In this document: in pieces, positions 14,241-23,316 of the stretch
Position numbering within the stretch: the first letter of the stretch is position 1
Layout: each line of letters starts with the position of its first letter
DNA from: Deltaproteobacteria bacterium
Lineage (GTDB): Bacteria; Bdellovibrionota_B; Oligoflexia; Oligoflexales; Bog-1112
Length of the DNA: 35,260 bases
NCBI GenBank assembly: GCA_003136475.1
Contig: PLEQ01000307.1
Span: 1 to 35,260, forward strand
Reading direction: 5' to 3'
Made by a program: the position numbers and the translations under genes
Notes under the pieces: generated by a model
What the model was told of the DNA's origin: nothing
Database searches by the model: none
Seen by the model: the letters and a program-made list of their open reading frames with translations, nothing else

Positions 14241-15344
14241 TTATGCAGATGTTTTAATGCCGGCAATACGAAAGAATTCCTCATCGCTCAGTTCTCCATC
14301 CGTAGTCGCAGTAGCTGTAGCACTCTGAACAGTCACTGGAGGGGTTCCTACAGGTGCCGTAATAGCATTATTCGGTGTTGCTGGACCGGTAGTGCTAGTT
14401 ACAGAAGTAGCAGTGGTCGTTGGAGCAGTATCGTCGTTATCATTATCGTCGTCAGCGTACTGTTCTGGTTCAACTTGAGACTTCTTGGCGGTACGCTCAG
14501 CCTTCCAACGAGCATCAAAAATACGATCACAAGCAGGACTCTTACCGCTCATGAGATCCACTTCAGCTACGATCTGAGCACATTCCTCAGAAGTAACCTT
14601 AGAATGGATATTGTTCAGATCATATCCTTCAACCTCAAGTTTGGCTAGGATCTCTGGAGTGATAACATGAACTAGATCCTTATCAACCTTCCCATGGCCC
14701 GGAACATCGATTTTTTCCTTGTAAATTTCCACATCAAAAGTGGTATCCTTACCAGTATTACTCCTGGTCATGATGAAAAAACGACCATTATTGAATGAAA
14801 GTGGATCAAAGCCAAGTTCGTTTGGGGCTCCCTTACGGATCTTATCGATTTTGGCCTTGAGACTTAGAAAAGCCTTATAGCGAAGCTGAAGCTCTCCGAT
14901 TTGGCCGTCTAAAAGGACCACATTCATGTGTTGGTTATTGTTCGTATTGTAAACGCCCTTCTGTCCAACAAGTTGGTTTAACTTACTTTGAACTGCAGAA
15001 TTGCCAGAAATACGAGCCTCTTCAAGCTTAGCCTTCAGATTATTAATGAAATCAGTAGCAGCGCAAGGAACTTCTACAACTTTATTTTTCTTAACAAGTG
15101 GGCTCTCATATACACGGAGTTTGCCTTCCGTGTTCTTGAATCCAAAAATGGTTGAAATATATCGATGCCAAGTTCCGTCAAAGGGAGTATTATTGTATTC
15201 TACGCTACCATATTTATATCCCTTTGGTTGCGGTAGAACGCGAAAAACAAGCGTGTTCGTATCCTTATTGAATCCAAAGTGCTTCTTCTTGACAAATTGT
15301 GTATTTCCGCCGTAATTTGGTGCCCAGTCATTATTATTGCTCAT
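14241..15344 (-). CDS. gp32-like single-stranded DNA-binding protein
   Basis: 367 residues. The N-terminus (FVKKKHFGFNKDTNTLVFRV, then WHRYISTIFGF) and central basic/aromatic strands fit phage gp32-type SSBs. The C-terminal third is a Thr/Pro/Ala linker, and the protein closes with an acidic DGELSDEEFFRIAGI, the protein-docking tail of SSBs. A Cys pair (about 255 and 273) may be the reduced remains of a zinc site. Strong AAGGAAAA ribosome site seven bases upstream, fitting an abundant protein. Coats ssDNA and recruits replication and recombination partners. Confidence 0.85.
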   Translation of the reverse strand: MSNNNDWAPNYGGNTQFVKKKHFGFNKDTNTLVFRVLPQPKGYKYGSVEYNNTPFDGTWHRYISTIFGFKNTEGKLRVYESPLVKKNKVVEVPCAATDFINNLKAKLEEARISGNSAVQSKLNQLVGQKGVYNTNNNQHMNVVLLDGQIGELQLRYKAFLSLKAKIDKIRKGAPNELGFDPLSFNNGRFFIMTRSNTGKDTTFDVEIYKEKIDVPGHGKVDKDLVHVITPEILAKLEVEGYDLNNIHSKVTSEECAQIVAEVDLMSGKSPACDRIFDARWKAERTAKKSQVEPEQYADDDNDNDDTAPTTTATSVTSTTGPATPNNAITAPVGTPPVTVQSATATATTDGELSDEEFFRIAGIKTSA

Positions 15345-15361
15345 ATTATTTTCCTTTATAT

Positions 15362-15553
15362 TTATTTAGATACATCTACGAATACTTTTTTCGCTCTATT
15401 CAACAATTTTTCTGCTTTGCTTGATCCTTCTATTTCATAGGTTAGCAGAAATAATTCCTTAAACAAGTCCCAAGTTCTTTGAGTTTCTTTGTCCAAAGAC
15501 TTACGGATGGTACTAATTTCCTTTTTTGACTGTTTTAAGGTTTTTGTACTCAT
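15362..15553 (-). CDS. unknown 63-aa helical protein
   Basis: MSTKTLKQSKKEISTIRKSL, then a second amphipathic helix; Lys-rich, no Cys. The frame extends to an ATG at 15604, but that part lies inside the previous gene, so the ATG at 15553, one base after that gene's stop, is preferred. Function unknown. Confidence 0.65.
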   Translation of the reverse strand: MSTKTLKQSKKEISTIRKSLDKETQRTWDLFKELFLLTYEIEGSSKAEKLLNRAKKVFVDVSK

Positions 15554-15554
15554 C

Positions 15555-16319
15555 TTATAGCTTACCACCAATAGCGGCAAGAGCTTCTCCAACAGATTCT
15601 TCATTTACGTTCTTGACTACAACAGCGTCCTTTACGTTAAGGGTCTTTGAAGGCTTTCCCGCTACTACTAAAAAGGTCTTGGTCTTAAGACGACTTAGAT
15701 TCTGTAGTAGATCCAGAGCGAACTTTTCATCCGGAGTATTCAGCAAAACTGGAGTTACCCGTGCAGAATGGCCATTTTCAATGGCCTTATCAACCAAGGA
15801 ATACACTGCGTTAAGGCCAACGATCTCTGAACCAACCTGGTCATTCATGGCCGCCTTAAGAAGGGATGCAAAGTCGTTTGCATTCTTAACACCCATATTA
15901 TACTTCTCACTGAACTGAAGCATGTTATGTGAGTCGATATTTAGCTCCATAGCCTTATCATATAAGGCATTTGAGGCAATGCCAAAAAGATGGCGTGTAC
16001 CTTCGCGACCGTATAGAGTTGGCTCTACCTTTGAAGCCAGTTCCTTATAGAGGGATTCTGGGTCCGAACAAAAACACTCAAAAGCAGGATTAGACGCTAA
16101 TTGAGCAAATTGTTCTTGTGCCGGACCAGTAACCACGATAAAAAATGTTGAGGATAGAAGCTCTTTACGATAATCGTTTTTAAGTCTACTTACAGTCTCA
16201 ATAGCTGCTTTCTTTAGGCCAACTCGCCCACGGTAGGTGGTTCCTGGCTCGCTGTCTACGATGGACTCCGCAAGTGGTAGATTCTTCTTGATTTCACTTA
16301 AAATATTTACTAATGACAT
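15555..16319 (-). CDS. unknown 254-aa phage protein next to SSB
   Basis: AGAGGA ribosome site seven bases before the ATG. Mixed alpha/beta protein with strands such as TFFIVVTGPAQEQF (about 57-70), SARVTPVLLN and KTFLVVAGKP, and an N-terminal helix pair. Not a P-loop. One Cys pair (FECFC, about 82). It is separated from SSB by one small gene and is likely co-transcribed with it. Not recognised. Confidence 0.75.
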   Translation of the reverse strand: MSLVNILSEIKKNLPLAESIVDSEPGTTYRGRVGLKKAAIETVSRLKNDYRKELLSSTFFIVVTGPAQEQFAQLASNPAFECFCSDPESLYKELASKVEPTLYGREGTRHLFGIASNALYDKAMELNIDSHNMLQFSEKYNMGVKNANDFASLLKAAMNDQVGSEIVGLNAVYSLVDKAIENGHSARVTPVLLNTPDEKFALDLLQNLSRLKTKTFLVVAGKPSKTLNVKDAVVVKNVNEESVGEALAAIGGKL

Positions 16320-16330
16320 ATTTATTCCTC

Positions 16331-16576
16331 TTAAAGTTCCTTATCCGTTACTAAAATTTCATCTTCTCTAAAAAACTGTACTACTGTACCGTTAATCAAT
16401 TGTGCAAATCCATAGGGACTGGAATCTGTGCTAAAACCTTTAAAATTAGACAACTTAGTATTTTCAGTATAATAATGAATATTGTCAATAGGACCATTTA
16501 ATTGAATTGACCGTGGATCTTTGAGTCTAATAATTTCATAAAAGAATTTTCCATCGTATAAATCTTTATTTTTCAT
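16331..16576 (-). CDS. unknown 81-aa protein
   Basis: Beta-rich small protein (KFFYEIIRLKDPRSIQLNG; TVVQFFREDEILV). AGG five bases before the ATG. No motif recognised. Confidence 0.65.
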   Translation of the reverse strand: MKNKDLYDGKFFYEIIRLKDPRSIQLNGPIDNIHYYTENTKLSNFKGFSTDSSPYGFAQLINGTVVQFFREDEILVTDKEL

Positions 16577-16578
16577 AC

Positions 16579-16899
16579 TTACCTCTTAATTTTTTCTAGG
16601 AACTCCCTAGCTAGTTGTTGGTTAATAAAATAGTGATTAGCCAAAATTTCATTATTCTCTTCTTTAGAATTGCATATTTCTGTCCCATAAGAATTTTGTG
16701 CAATCATTCGCAATACTTCGATAGCTTTTTCTAGATTATAGAGAGTATCTCGTCTTTCATTACGAAGTTCATATAAATCCATAGCGATTTGAAAATTATC
16801 GGCTAGTTCTTTGGCGAAAGCGCCACCTTTTTCAAGTGGAATTTCACAGGAACGACTCCAAGAGGCGTCTGGACAATTTACTTTAAAGCTTGCTTTCAT
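16579..16899 (-). CDS. unknown 106-aa protein
   Basis: Short beta start (ASFKVNCPDASWSRSCEIPL) followed by helices (NFQIAMDLYELRNERRDTLY; NLEKAIEVLRMIAQ). GGAA seven bases before the ATG; it begins 17 bases inside the preceding gene. Not recognised. Confidence 0.65.
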   Translation of the reverse strand: MKASFKVNCPDASWSRSCEIPLEKGGAFAKELADNFQIAMDLYELRNERRDTLYNLEKAIEVLRMIAQNSYGTEICNSKEENNEILANHYFINQQLAREFLEKIKR

Positions 16900-17131
16900 T
16901 TTCTAATTCCTCAATTCGATCTAAAAGCTCTAAAACTTGCTTAGGATTAAATACGGCAACGAACAGTCCGTCTTGGTGTCTCCAATAAGTTGGCCTGTCA
17001 CTATCATGTTTAGACAGAGATCGAGCAGGTTTCCGTACGTCCACATAGAATGGATAATTACTAGAAAAAGAGTTTTCCCACGATCCTGGAGTAGCTTCTT
17101 CTGCAATTTTACGTAATTTCTTAATGTCCAT
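16883..17131 (-). CDS. Ead/Ea22-like small phage protein
   Basis: 82 residues. The N-terminus MDIKKLRKIAEEATPGSW and C-terminus VAVFNPKQVLELLDRIEELE are the two blocks seen in Ead/Ea22-like phage proteins (D-x-LR-xA-x-A-TPG-W... FNP-x-x-LxLLDR). Function of that family is unclear. The call is from pattern memory. Confidence 0.65.
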   Translation of the reverse strand: MDIKKLRKIAEEATPGSWENSFSSNYPFYVDVRKPARSLSKHDSDRPTYWRHQDGLFVAVFNPKQVLELLDRIEELENESKL

Positions 17132-17380
17132 TTATATCTTTTTCTTTATACCAAAATACTCGCGCAATTGTTCTGTATTTTTAATACTCTTAGAGAATTC
17201 TTCAGATTCTTGTTTACCGTTTAAAGAGTCCTGGAAATTTTTCTGAAGAACAATTTTAGGATTGATACAATTGAATTCTACAAAAATACGTCCACTCATC
17301 CTATTCTTGGTGATTTTTAAGGTAGTTTCTTCGTCTAATTTCTTTTCTTTTATGAGCTTAAAATCACTATTAGTTGACAT
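17132..17380 (-). CDS. unknown 82-aa protein
   Basis: Lys/Glu-rich, with a beta hairpin (TTLKITKNRMSGRIFVEF) then helix. The stop is directly followed by the next start. It lies just downstream of the subtilase gene. Not recognised. Confidence 0.65.
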   Translation of the reverse strand: MSTNSDFKLIKEKKLDEETTLKITKNRMSGRIFVEFNCINPKIVLQKNFQDSLNGKQESEEFSKSIKNTEQLREYFGIKKKI

Positions 17381-17382
17381 CT

Positions 17383-18108
17383 TTATTGACCATATCCTAC
17401 ATTTTGTTTATTTGCAAGTCTTTTTCCTGAAAAAGTTGCAGCGGATTGAGAAGATCCGGTCATGTACCCTTGGCAGTATGTATCATGAAACTTACAGGGA
17501 ATGGTGGAAAGAACATTAACCCCTTTTTCCCATGCTACTTTTTTGCCCCAATTAGAGGAATTGGCCTTATGACCATAGCTGTCGATATTGCCAACCACTA
17601 CCTCATTTGGTAGCCAATAAGAAGCTGGGTAGTATTCATTGCCTCTAATGTCTAGATCCTTGGACTCATTACCAGCAGCCACTACAAAAGTTATATCCGA
17701 ATTTTGATCAATTAGATCATACTCTTCTTCGTTGAATGTTGAGCCACCACTAGAAAAATTAATTATTTTTGCACCATTTTTAATGGCTTCTTTAATTGCG
17801 TTGATTTCATTGTTCATATTCTGAATTCCCGTAGCGGTTTCAGAATAGTATTTGTAAATTAACATGCAATAATTAGAGTTTTCTGCATATTTCTGGATAA
17901 GACCAACAATATGGCTACCATGCCCATTAGTGTCTTTGATTCCAGTTCCAGTGAAGTCCTTGTGCCCATATTTACATAGATGGTCTTTGAAGCGTGGATC
18001 GTTTAGATCAAGACCGGTGTCTATAACACCCACCTTTATTTGATCATGATTAGGTGAAATTCCTAATAAGACAGGCAAAACAAGAAGTATTAGGATCTTA
18101 GACTTCAT
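17383..18108 (-). CDS. secreted subtilisin-like serine protease
   Basis: 241 residues. N-terminal signal peptide (MKSKILILLVLPVLLGIS) with no lipobox Cys. The catalytic triad is intact: Asp30 in VGVIDTGLD, His63 in NGHGSHIVG, Ser220 in MTGSSQSAATFSG (where the family norm is GTSMA-P). The oxyanion Asn is in AAGNES (about 147). Four Cys (45, 81, 205, 212) could form disulfides. It has no pro-peptide domain and is slightly shorter than subtilisin (about 275). It would act in the periplasm or outside the cell. It has its own promoter candidate directly upstream. A secreted subtilase is rare in phage genomes. Confidence 0.88.
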   Translation of the reverse strand: MKSKILILLVLPVLLGISPNHDQIKVGVIDTGLDLNDPRFKDHLCKYGHKDFTGTGIKDTNGHGSHIVGLIQKYAENSNYCMLIYKYYSETATGIQNMNNEINAIKEAIKNGAKIINFSSGGSTFNEEEYDLIDQNSDITFVVAAGNESKDLDIRGNEYYPASYWLPNEVVVGNIDSYGHKANSSNWGKKVAWEKGVNVLSTIPCKFHDTYCQGYMTGSSQSAATFSGKRLANKQNVGYGQ

Positions 18109-18114
18109 ATTGCC

Positions 18115-18143
18115 ATCCTACTCTCAAAATGTACGTGTGTCAA
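18115..18143 (-). promoter_or_regulatory. sigma70-type promoter before the subtilase gene
   Basis: TTGACA (18143-18138, perfect) and TAGGAT (18120-18115, four of six) with a 17-base spacer; the ATG follows the -10 by 6 bases. The TGA stop of the HNH gene is inside the -35 box. AGGA within the -10 could alternatively be a ribosome site for readthrough transcripts. Confidence 0.5.
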
Positions 18144-18853
18144 GACCCATTTTTCTTATTATGATGTTTGTAAATTTTTGAAATTATTGATAGAAATATA
18201 TTATCGTCATGTTCCTGTTTCATAAAATTACAAATAGGGCAACAGGGAACACAATTGTTTTTAATATATCCAGTATTATGCTTCAATCTATCTATGCCAT
18301 TAATAAGGATAAAAGAATATTTAAGGGCAGAACTTTCCCTCATATGTTGAGAATACATCATTTTATGAGGAGGTTCGTCACAATAATAACATTTTTGTGA
18401 TACTATTTCCATAAAAAAATCAAAAGATATATTAAAAGATAGATTACGATTTTTGGCGTTTTTTATGTAGCTTCTATAAACTCTTCCATATTGACTTATT
18501 TTCCAATTTTCTCTGCGCTTACATCCACAAGAAACGGTATTCCCTGTAATGAGTGCTTTATACGTACAAATTCTTATAGATCCACAATCGCATACGACTT
18601 TATAGCATGGTCTGCTTTCTCTATTCATTCCTATAAATTCTACGATTTTAAGTTTCCCGAATTTTTGTCCTATAGCCAATTTTCTTAATTTTGAATTTCT
18701 ATTCAGTTTAAGAAACGCCATACGTTTATTGATAGAGTGTATTCCTCTAGATAAATGACGCCCCATTTCTTTATTGGACATACTCATAAAATTATTTTTT
18801 AAAAATTCAAATTCTTCTTTTATCCAAGGTTTTTGTTTATTGATTTTACTCAT
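18140..18853 (-). CDS. HNH endonuclease with N-terminal SANT/Myb-like domain
   Basis: 237 residues. An N-terminal helix triplet (WIKEEFEFLKNNFMSMSNKE to MAFLKL) looks like a DNA-reading HTH. CDCGSIRICTYKALITG and SCGCKRR form a zinc knuckle. The C-terminal nuclease has CYYCDEPP, NGIDRLKHNTGYIKNNCVPC and CNFMKQ, an HNH variant with four zinc Cys. AAGGA ribosome site. It sits between the polymerase and subtilase genes as an inserted mobile nuclease and is unrelated to the two AP2-HNH proteins. Confidence 0.85.
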   Translation of the reverse strand: MSKINKQKPWIKEEFEFLKNNFMSMSNKEMGRHLSRGIHSINKRMAFLKLNRNSKLRKLAIGQKFGKLKIVEFIGMNRESRPCYKVVCDCGSIRICTYKALITGNTVSCGCKRRENWKISQYGRVYRSYIKNAKNRNLSFNISFDFFMEIVSQKCYYCDEPPHKMMYSQHMRESSALKYSFILINGIDRLKHNTGYIKNNCVPCCPICNFMKQEHDDNIFLSIISKIYKHHNKKNGS

Positions 18854-18860
18854 AATTCCT

Positions 18861-21800
18861 TCATACTTCTATTACAATATCTGTAATGGAACAAGGATCT
18901 GACTTACCAGCTCTTTTTTTGAGAAAAAGCGTAACTATATTACCTTTAGTAAGTTCTGGCGGATAATTCAACTCTCCAGTAAAATAATTTGGCCATAGGA
19001 CTTTTTCGCTAACATAAGAATCGCAATCTATGATTAACTTTAACGCTTGTTTTGTATTTTTCTTATAATCAAATACCTTTACGTCCACTATAAATGCCAT
19101 TACGGCAATATGGGCATCTTCTGCTAGAACTTCTCCGTCCGATTCGTCTAATCGTCTAAGACCCTCTCCTGTCATTAAAAAATAGAGATCGTTATCTGAT
19201 ATGATCGTACCAGGACTATCTTTTAGTTGATATCGTTGTTGAGGCGAAAATATTTTAGGATATCCCTTTTCTTTTAAACAGCTCGAATGTTTCAGGCCCA
19301 AATCTCTAAGACCAACCAACAAACTGGGCAAAATTGATTTTTTGATTTTAGCATTTTTTAATGGATTGTTTTCAACGGTCAAATATTCTTTAGGAATTTC
19401 GCCTTTATTGGGTTGTAACTGTTTAAGTAATTTACCAGACTCTTTCGATTTTTGTATCTTATTGTTAAACTTTTTTATTTCAACAGCGTCTTCAAATAAT
19501 TGCAATTTATCCAACAAAGGTAGTTTTGGTGGGAATAGGGAATCAAGAACCCCCACATGTATCAATTTTCGAGATAGCGATGGACCCGCAACGTCTTTAT
19601 TTACAAAATCTTGAATGTCCCTATATGGCCTATTTTGAACTATAGGATCGATTGATTTATCTCCTAATCCCCTAATAATACTAAATTTAGCCCTAATTTT
19701 ATGGTTGGCGTAATCTATTTCCATTTCATCTGTAGATAGGTTGATATCCGGAGGAGCTACTAGATCCTTAACGTGTGGCCAAAGCTTGCCTGTAATTTCT
19801 TTTTCTTTAGCGTTAGTTAAGATCGCCGCCCAAAATTCCAGATTATAGTGGTGTTTTAGAAACATACAGGCATATGTTATATAGCTATAAGAAATGCCAT
19901 GCGATTTATTAAAAGCATAACGACCGAAGGTTACAATACGATCCCAAAGTTGTTGCGCTTCTTCTTCGTTGACTTTTCCGGAAGCTATACACCCATTAAT
20001 AAAATCGGGCTTAATCTTTAGGATGGCGGCCCTTTTCTTTTTACCGATGGCTTCTCGGAGATTCTCGGCGGCACTTCCTGAGAATCCAGCAAGCTCTTTG
20101 GCAATTTTGGTAACTTGTTCTTGATAAACTAGGACTGAATGGGTTTGTGGAATAAGGTCTTTGAGAACTGGAATATCTTCATAACTATTCCCATTACGAC
20201 GGTATACATATTCTTCAGCCATGTTTCGGCCGGTCTCTTGGATTACGTAATCTAGAGGGCCTGGTCGAACCAGAGATAGAATGATGGATAGATCTTCCAT
20301 ATTCCTAGGCATAATGTCCTTAACGAAAGGAGTCATTGTCGTGGTATTAATCTGGAAACAGGACTCTGTAGCACCGTCCCATACGCTCTTATATGCATTT
20401 TCATCTTCTGGTAGATCCCAAATGTACGTTAATTCCCCATTATGAGTAAAATAACCTACCCTATTTTTTTCATTATTCTTCTTATTTATCAAATCAATAC
20501 AGACTCGGATATCTTTTAATTGGTTGATGACCAAGAAATCGTATTTTACTAAACCGGCCTCTTCTGTGGCGGAAGCCTCGTATTGTACAACATTTCCTTC
20601 TTTGATAGGAACAAAATCTGAAATAGGACTATCTGCAATGACGAACGCACAGGCATGCCTTGAAAAAGAACGAGTAATACCCAAAGCTTGTCTAACTACG
20701 GCCCACTCGTTTGGTTTGGATTCTGCATATTTTTGAAGAACGTCAGATGTTTCAATTAGTCCATCGATATGATTTCCATCTTCATCTTCCATACCAAAGA
20801 TAAACTGCTCATCTGTAATTCCTTGACCAGCATCTGGGAGTTTTTTACAGAGTTGTTCAATTTCTTTCTCGACAGATCCATTAAAGTATCGATTAGTATC
20901 TTTAATGGCAGACTTTAGTCGGATTTTACCTCTAGTGCTAATCTGAGCTGCTTTATTTCCCCAGCGCTTATATAAATATCCGCTTTTACCATCATCTCCT
21001 ACTAATAGATCGCGTGATTCAAGATCTGAATCGATATCAGCAAGCTTTAAAGCATTAATACGATCTTCCGAATAGAAACGGTTAAAGCTCAAATCATATT
21101 TAAATGGATTGACCTTCGTAATGCCCATTAGATAGGCTATAAGGCTTCCAGCGCTCGATCCACGTCCTGGTCCTGTGAGCCTACCGTTCTCCTCGTAATA
21201 GTCAATTACGTCGTGAATAGGAAGGAAATAGGGGGACAGGTCCTTAACCTTATTTTTGGCAATGACTTGAATCTCTTCCCTGAGGCGTGCAGTCCAAATA
21301 GGATCTTTCCACCGCATTAAGCCTTTTTTGTTAATGATATCAATACACTTTTGCAAAGCATTTCCGTCACTGTCAGCCAGTCGCCATTGGTACTTTAATT
21401 CAAAATTATTGAATAATTCCGCAAATTTATCATTATTGGCCAAAATACTTTCCGCTTGCGTGTTAACTAAACCAAGCGTGTTAACCAAATAGTTAACAAC
21501 ATCTTCATGGGATTTCATGTAAAGATCTGATTTTAGTTGGTTCTGACCTTCTAGAACCATAGTCTGCACGATATGATCTTCTTTTACACTATAAAAGGCA
21601 TAATCAGACACTAATACTGTGATTTGGTGTTTTTTGGACATTTCTAGAAAAAATTTATTAATTTCCAGAGTAACATCACAAGGAAGAGGCAAAAAACCTT
21701 TATGTTCAGTAACCTTTTCGATATTTTTATTTATTTCGAAATGAGTAGAATTGGTAACAAAAGACTTAATTTCTTTATGTCCCGGTCTAGAAATAAGATC

Positions 21801-22457
21801 TGAAGCCTTAATTTTTCGAGCCTTATCTGTCGTAACTACATCTGAATCCAGTAGAGAAGAGTGTGTGCCATCCGCATAATCAATTTTAATAACCGTAGCA
21901 TGTTTCTTAGCCCAAGGCTCACATACTAGAGATAAATACAATCTATTCCCAAAAATGGATTTGGATTTTAAAATAATCTTTTCGGCTGCTTCAGGACCAT
22001 AAGCCAACAATACTTTACCGGCCATGTCATGAGGTCCGCCCATAACTAAAAAAGTATCGAATTTACTAAGACGTTCTAATTCAGTCCATGACCACAGAGA
22101 GTACGTCTCTTCCTGGATTTCAATTTGGGGCATGTCTGTTTTAGAAACTACTCGACACAATTCTTGATAAGAATTTTGATTTTGACAAAACAGAGTAGAA
22201 GTAAAGTACTTACAACGATCTGCTGGAGTGCCGGATACGATCTCGCATTTATGGTCTTTAAAATAAAATTCAATTCCTAGAACCGGCTTTAAGCCGGCTT
22301 TCTTAGCAAGGCCATACGTTTTAAGGGCAGAACTAAGATGTCCAAGATCTGTATATGTAAAGTGAGTTCGACCAAGATCTGATGCCCTCTTGATCATTGA
22401 GGAAATTGGAGATCCTGTAAGAGAACTTTCACAATGTTGATGTACTGATATTTTCAT
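18861..22457 (-). CDS. dnaE-like: DNA polymerase III alpha-like family C polymerase
   Basis: 1198 residues, close to bacterial DnaE. N-terminal PHP domain: VHQHCES (His6, His8) and TDLGH (Asp37, His40). Palm: GPGRGSSAGSL near 427 and ADIDSDLESRD near 470 with two catalytic Asp. Further polymerase blocks are FSRHACAFVI, LSLVRPGPLDY, GFSGSAAENLREAIGKKK and FNKSHGISYSYITYACMFLK. A helix-hairpin-helix region and an OB-like domain (VMAFIVDVKVFDYKKNTKQ, about 1130) follow. No beta-clamp gene or clamp loader was seen in the window. The proofreading subunit is probably the DnaQ-like protein at 24447. It is the replicative polymerase of this phage. Confidence 0.93.
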   Translation of the reverse strand: MKISVHQHCESSLTGSPISSMIKRASDLGRTHFTYTDLGHLSSALKTYGLAKKAGLKPVLGIEFYFKDHKCEIVSGTPADRCKYFTSTLFCQNQNSYQELCRVVSKTDMPQIEIQEETYSLWSWTELERLSKFDTFLVMGGPHDMAGKVLLAYGPEAAEKIILKSKSIFGNRLYLSLVCEPWAKKHATVIKIDYADGTHSSLLDSDVVTTDKARKIKASDLISRPGHKEIKSFVTNSTHFEINKNIEKVTEHKGFLPLPCDVTLEINKFFLEMSKKHQITVLVSDYAFYSVKEDHIVQTMVLEGQNQLKSDLYMKSHEDVVNYLVNTLGLVNTQAESILANNDKFAELFNNFELKYQWRLADSDGNALQKCIDIINKKGLMRWKDPIWTARLREEIQVIAKNKVKDLSPYFLPIHDVIDYYEENGRLTGPGRGSSAGSLIAYLMGITKVNPFKYDLSFNRFYSEDRINALKLADIDSDLESRDLLVGDDGKSGYLYKRWGNKAAQISTRGKIRLKSAIKDTNRYFNGSVEKEIEQLCKKLPDAGQGITDEQFIFGMEDEDGNHIDGLIETSDVLQKYAESKPNEWAVVRQALGITRSFSRHACAFVIADSPISDFVPIKEGNVVQYEASATEEAGLVKYDFLVINQLKDIRVCIDLINKKNNEKNRVGYFTHNGELTYIWDLPEDENAYKSVWDGATESCFQINTTTMTPFVKDIMPRNMEDLSIILSLVRPGPLDYVIQETGRNMAEEYVYRRNGNSYEDIPVLKDLIPQTHSVLVYQEQVTKIAKELAGFSGSAAENLREAIGKKKRAAILKIKPDFINGCIASGKVNEEEAQQLWDRIVTFGRYAFNKSHGISYSYITYACMFLKHHYNLEFWAAILTNAKEKEITGKLWPHVKDLVAPPDINLSTDEMEIDYANHKIRAKFSIIRGLGDKSIDPIVQNRPYRDIQDFVNKDVAGPSLSRKLIHVGVLDSLFPPKLPLLDKLQLFEDAVEIKKFNNKIQKSKESGKLLKQLQPNKGEIPKEYLTVENNPLKNAKIKKSILPSLLVGLRDLGLKHSSCLKEKGYPKIFSPQQRYQLKDSPGTIISDNDLYFLMTGEGLRRLDESDGEVLAEDAHIAVMAFIVDVKVFDYKKNTKQALKLIIDCDSYVSEKVLWPNYFTGELNYPPELTKGNIVTLFLKKRAGKSDPCSITDIVIEV

Positions 22458-23089
22458 GGATATCTCTTATAAATCTCTTCGAGTTCTTCTTGGGCTTTAG
22501 GCAAGCTTTTTGACCATAGCTTTTCTGCTGCTAAGTAACTTTTCTCACAAAGTACATAGGCATGTATTTCGTCCATTATGACCTTTAGATGATAACCCAT
22601 CTCTCGAAGATGGTCTGCCAATTTAATAGATTCTTCGTCTGAAATACATTTACCAAGCGCATGAAGAACTTCCGTTCTATATGAGGGATAAATATGAAAT
22701 TTTGCGTGTGCCATTTCATGTTTTAGTGTCCCACGAGAATTCTTCTTATATCCTATGATGTAATATCTTTCAGCTGTCTTGTGGAATTTCTTAATCTGGT
22801 TCACTAGCCAGCGTTCTTGTCTAGTTAGAGGATTGAATCGTCCATTAATGAATTTATCAACGATTGTTCCCGGAACATTGAATCCAACCCAATCATAGTA
22901 GTACGTGAAACTAGTAGAGTTAGTAAATTCTTTATAATATTCCTTGAATTCTTTTAAAGTAAAAATCTTATCTCGAAATTTTGGAGATTCATAACATTCT
23001 TGAAATCTTAAGAAAAGCCTTGCCACTTCTGATGAAGTGGTTCCTTCCACAGCGTATATATTGGGGGCTAGAGTCTTAAATTTGAGCAT
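22454..23089 (-). CDS. putative HExxH zinc metalloprotease
   Basis: 211 residues. GTLKHEMAHAKF gives an HExxH site at about 123-127, and MDEIHAYVLCEKSY about 50 residues later could offer the third zinc ligand (Glu). This is the gluzincin-like spacing. The N-terminal part is aromatic and not recognised. Coupled to the polymerase by ATGA. It differs from the HEIGH protein at 4583. Substrate unknown. Confidence 0.65.
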   Translation of the reverse strand: MLKFKTLAPNIYAVEGTTSSEVARLFLRFQECYESPKFRDKIFTLKEFKEYYKEFTNSTSFTYYYDWVGFNVPGTIVDKFINGRFNPLTRQERWLVNQIKKFHKTAERYYIIGYKKNSRGTLKHEMAHAKFHIYPSYRTEVLHALGKCISDEESIKLADHLREMGYHLKVIMDEIHAYVLCEKSYLAAEKLWSKSLPKAQEELEEIYKRYP

Positions 23090-23316
23090 TACGTTTCCAG
23101 CTTTTTTCCATGCCTATAATTTGACCTAGTTTGGTGAGCCTTATAGTCCTTAATCCAGGTTATGCTCACGTACCATTTGATAAGGTTGAAAGATAGGCAA
23201 AATCCTCCCGAACCTGGCAGTTTAGACCCAATCACGGGATAGAACTTGTACCAGTTCATGCCCAGTTTACATTCGGTATCGTCCCACAATATGCAATGAT
23301 CAAGTAATATTTTCAT
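23089..23316 (-). CDS. unknown 75-aa protein
   Basis: Small protein with three Cys and many Trp/Tyr (LDHCILWDDTECKLGMNWYK), ending in a basic tail. One-base stop/start overlap with the metalloprotease gene. Not recognised. Confidence 0.6.
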   Translation of the reverse strand: MKILLDHCILWDDTECKLGMNWYKFYPVIGSKLPGSGGFCLSFNLIKWYVSITWIKDYKAHQTRSNYRHGKKLET

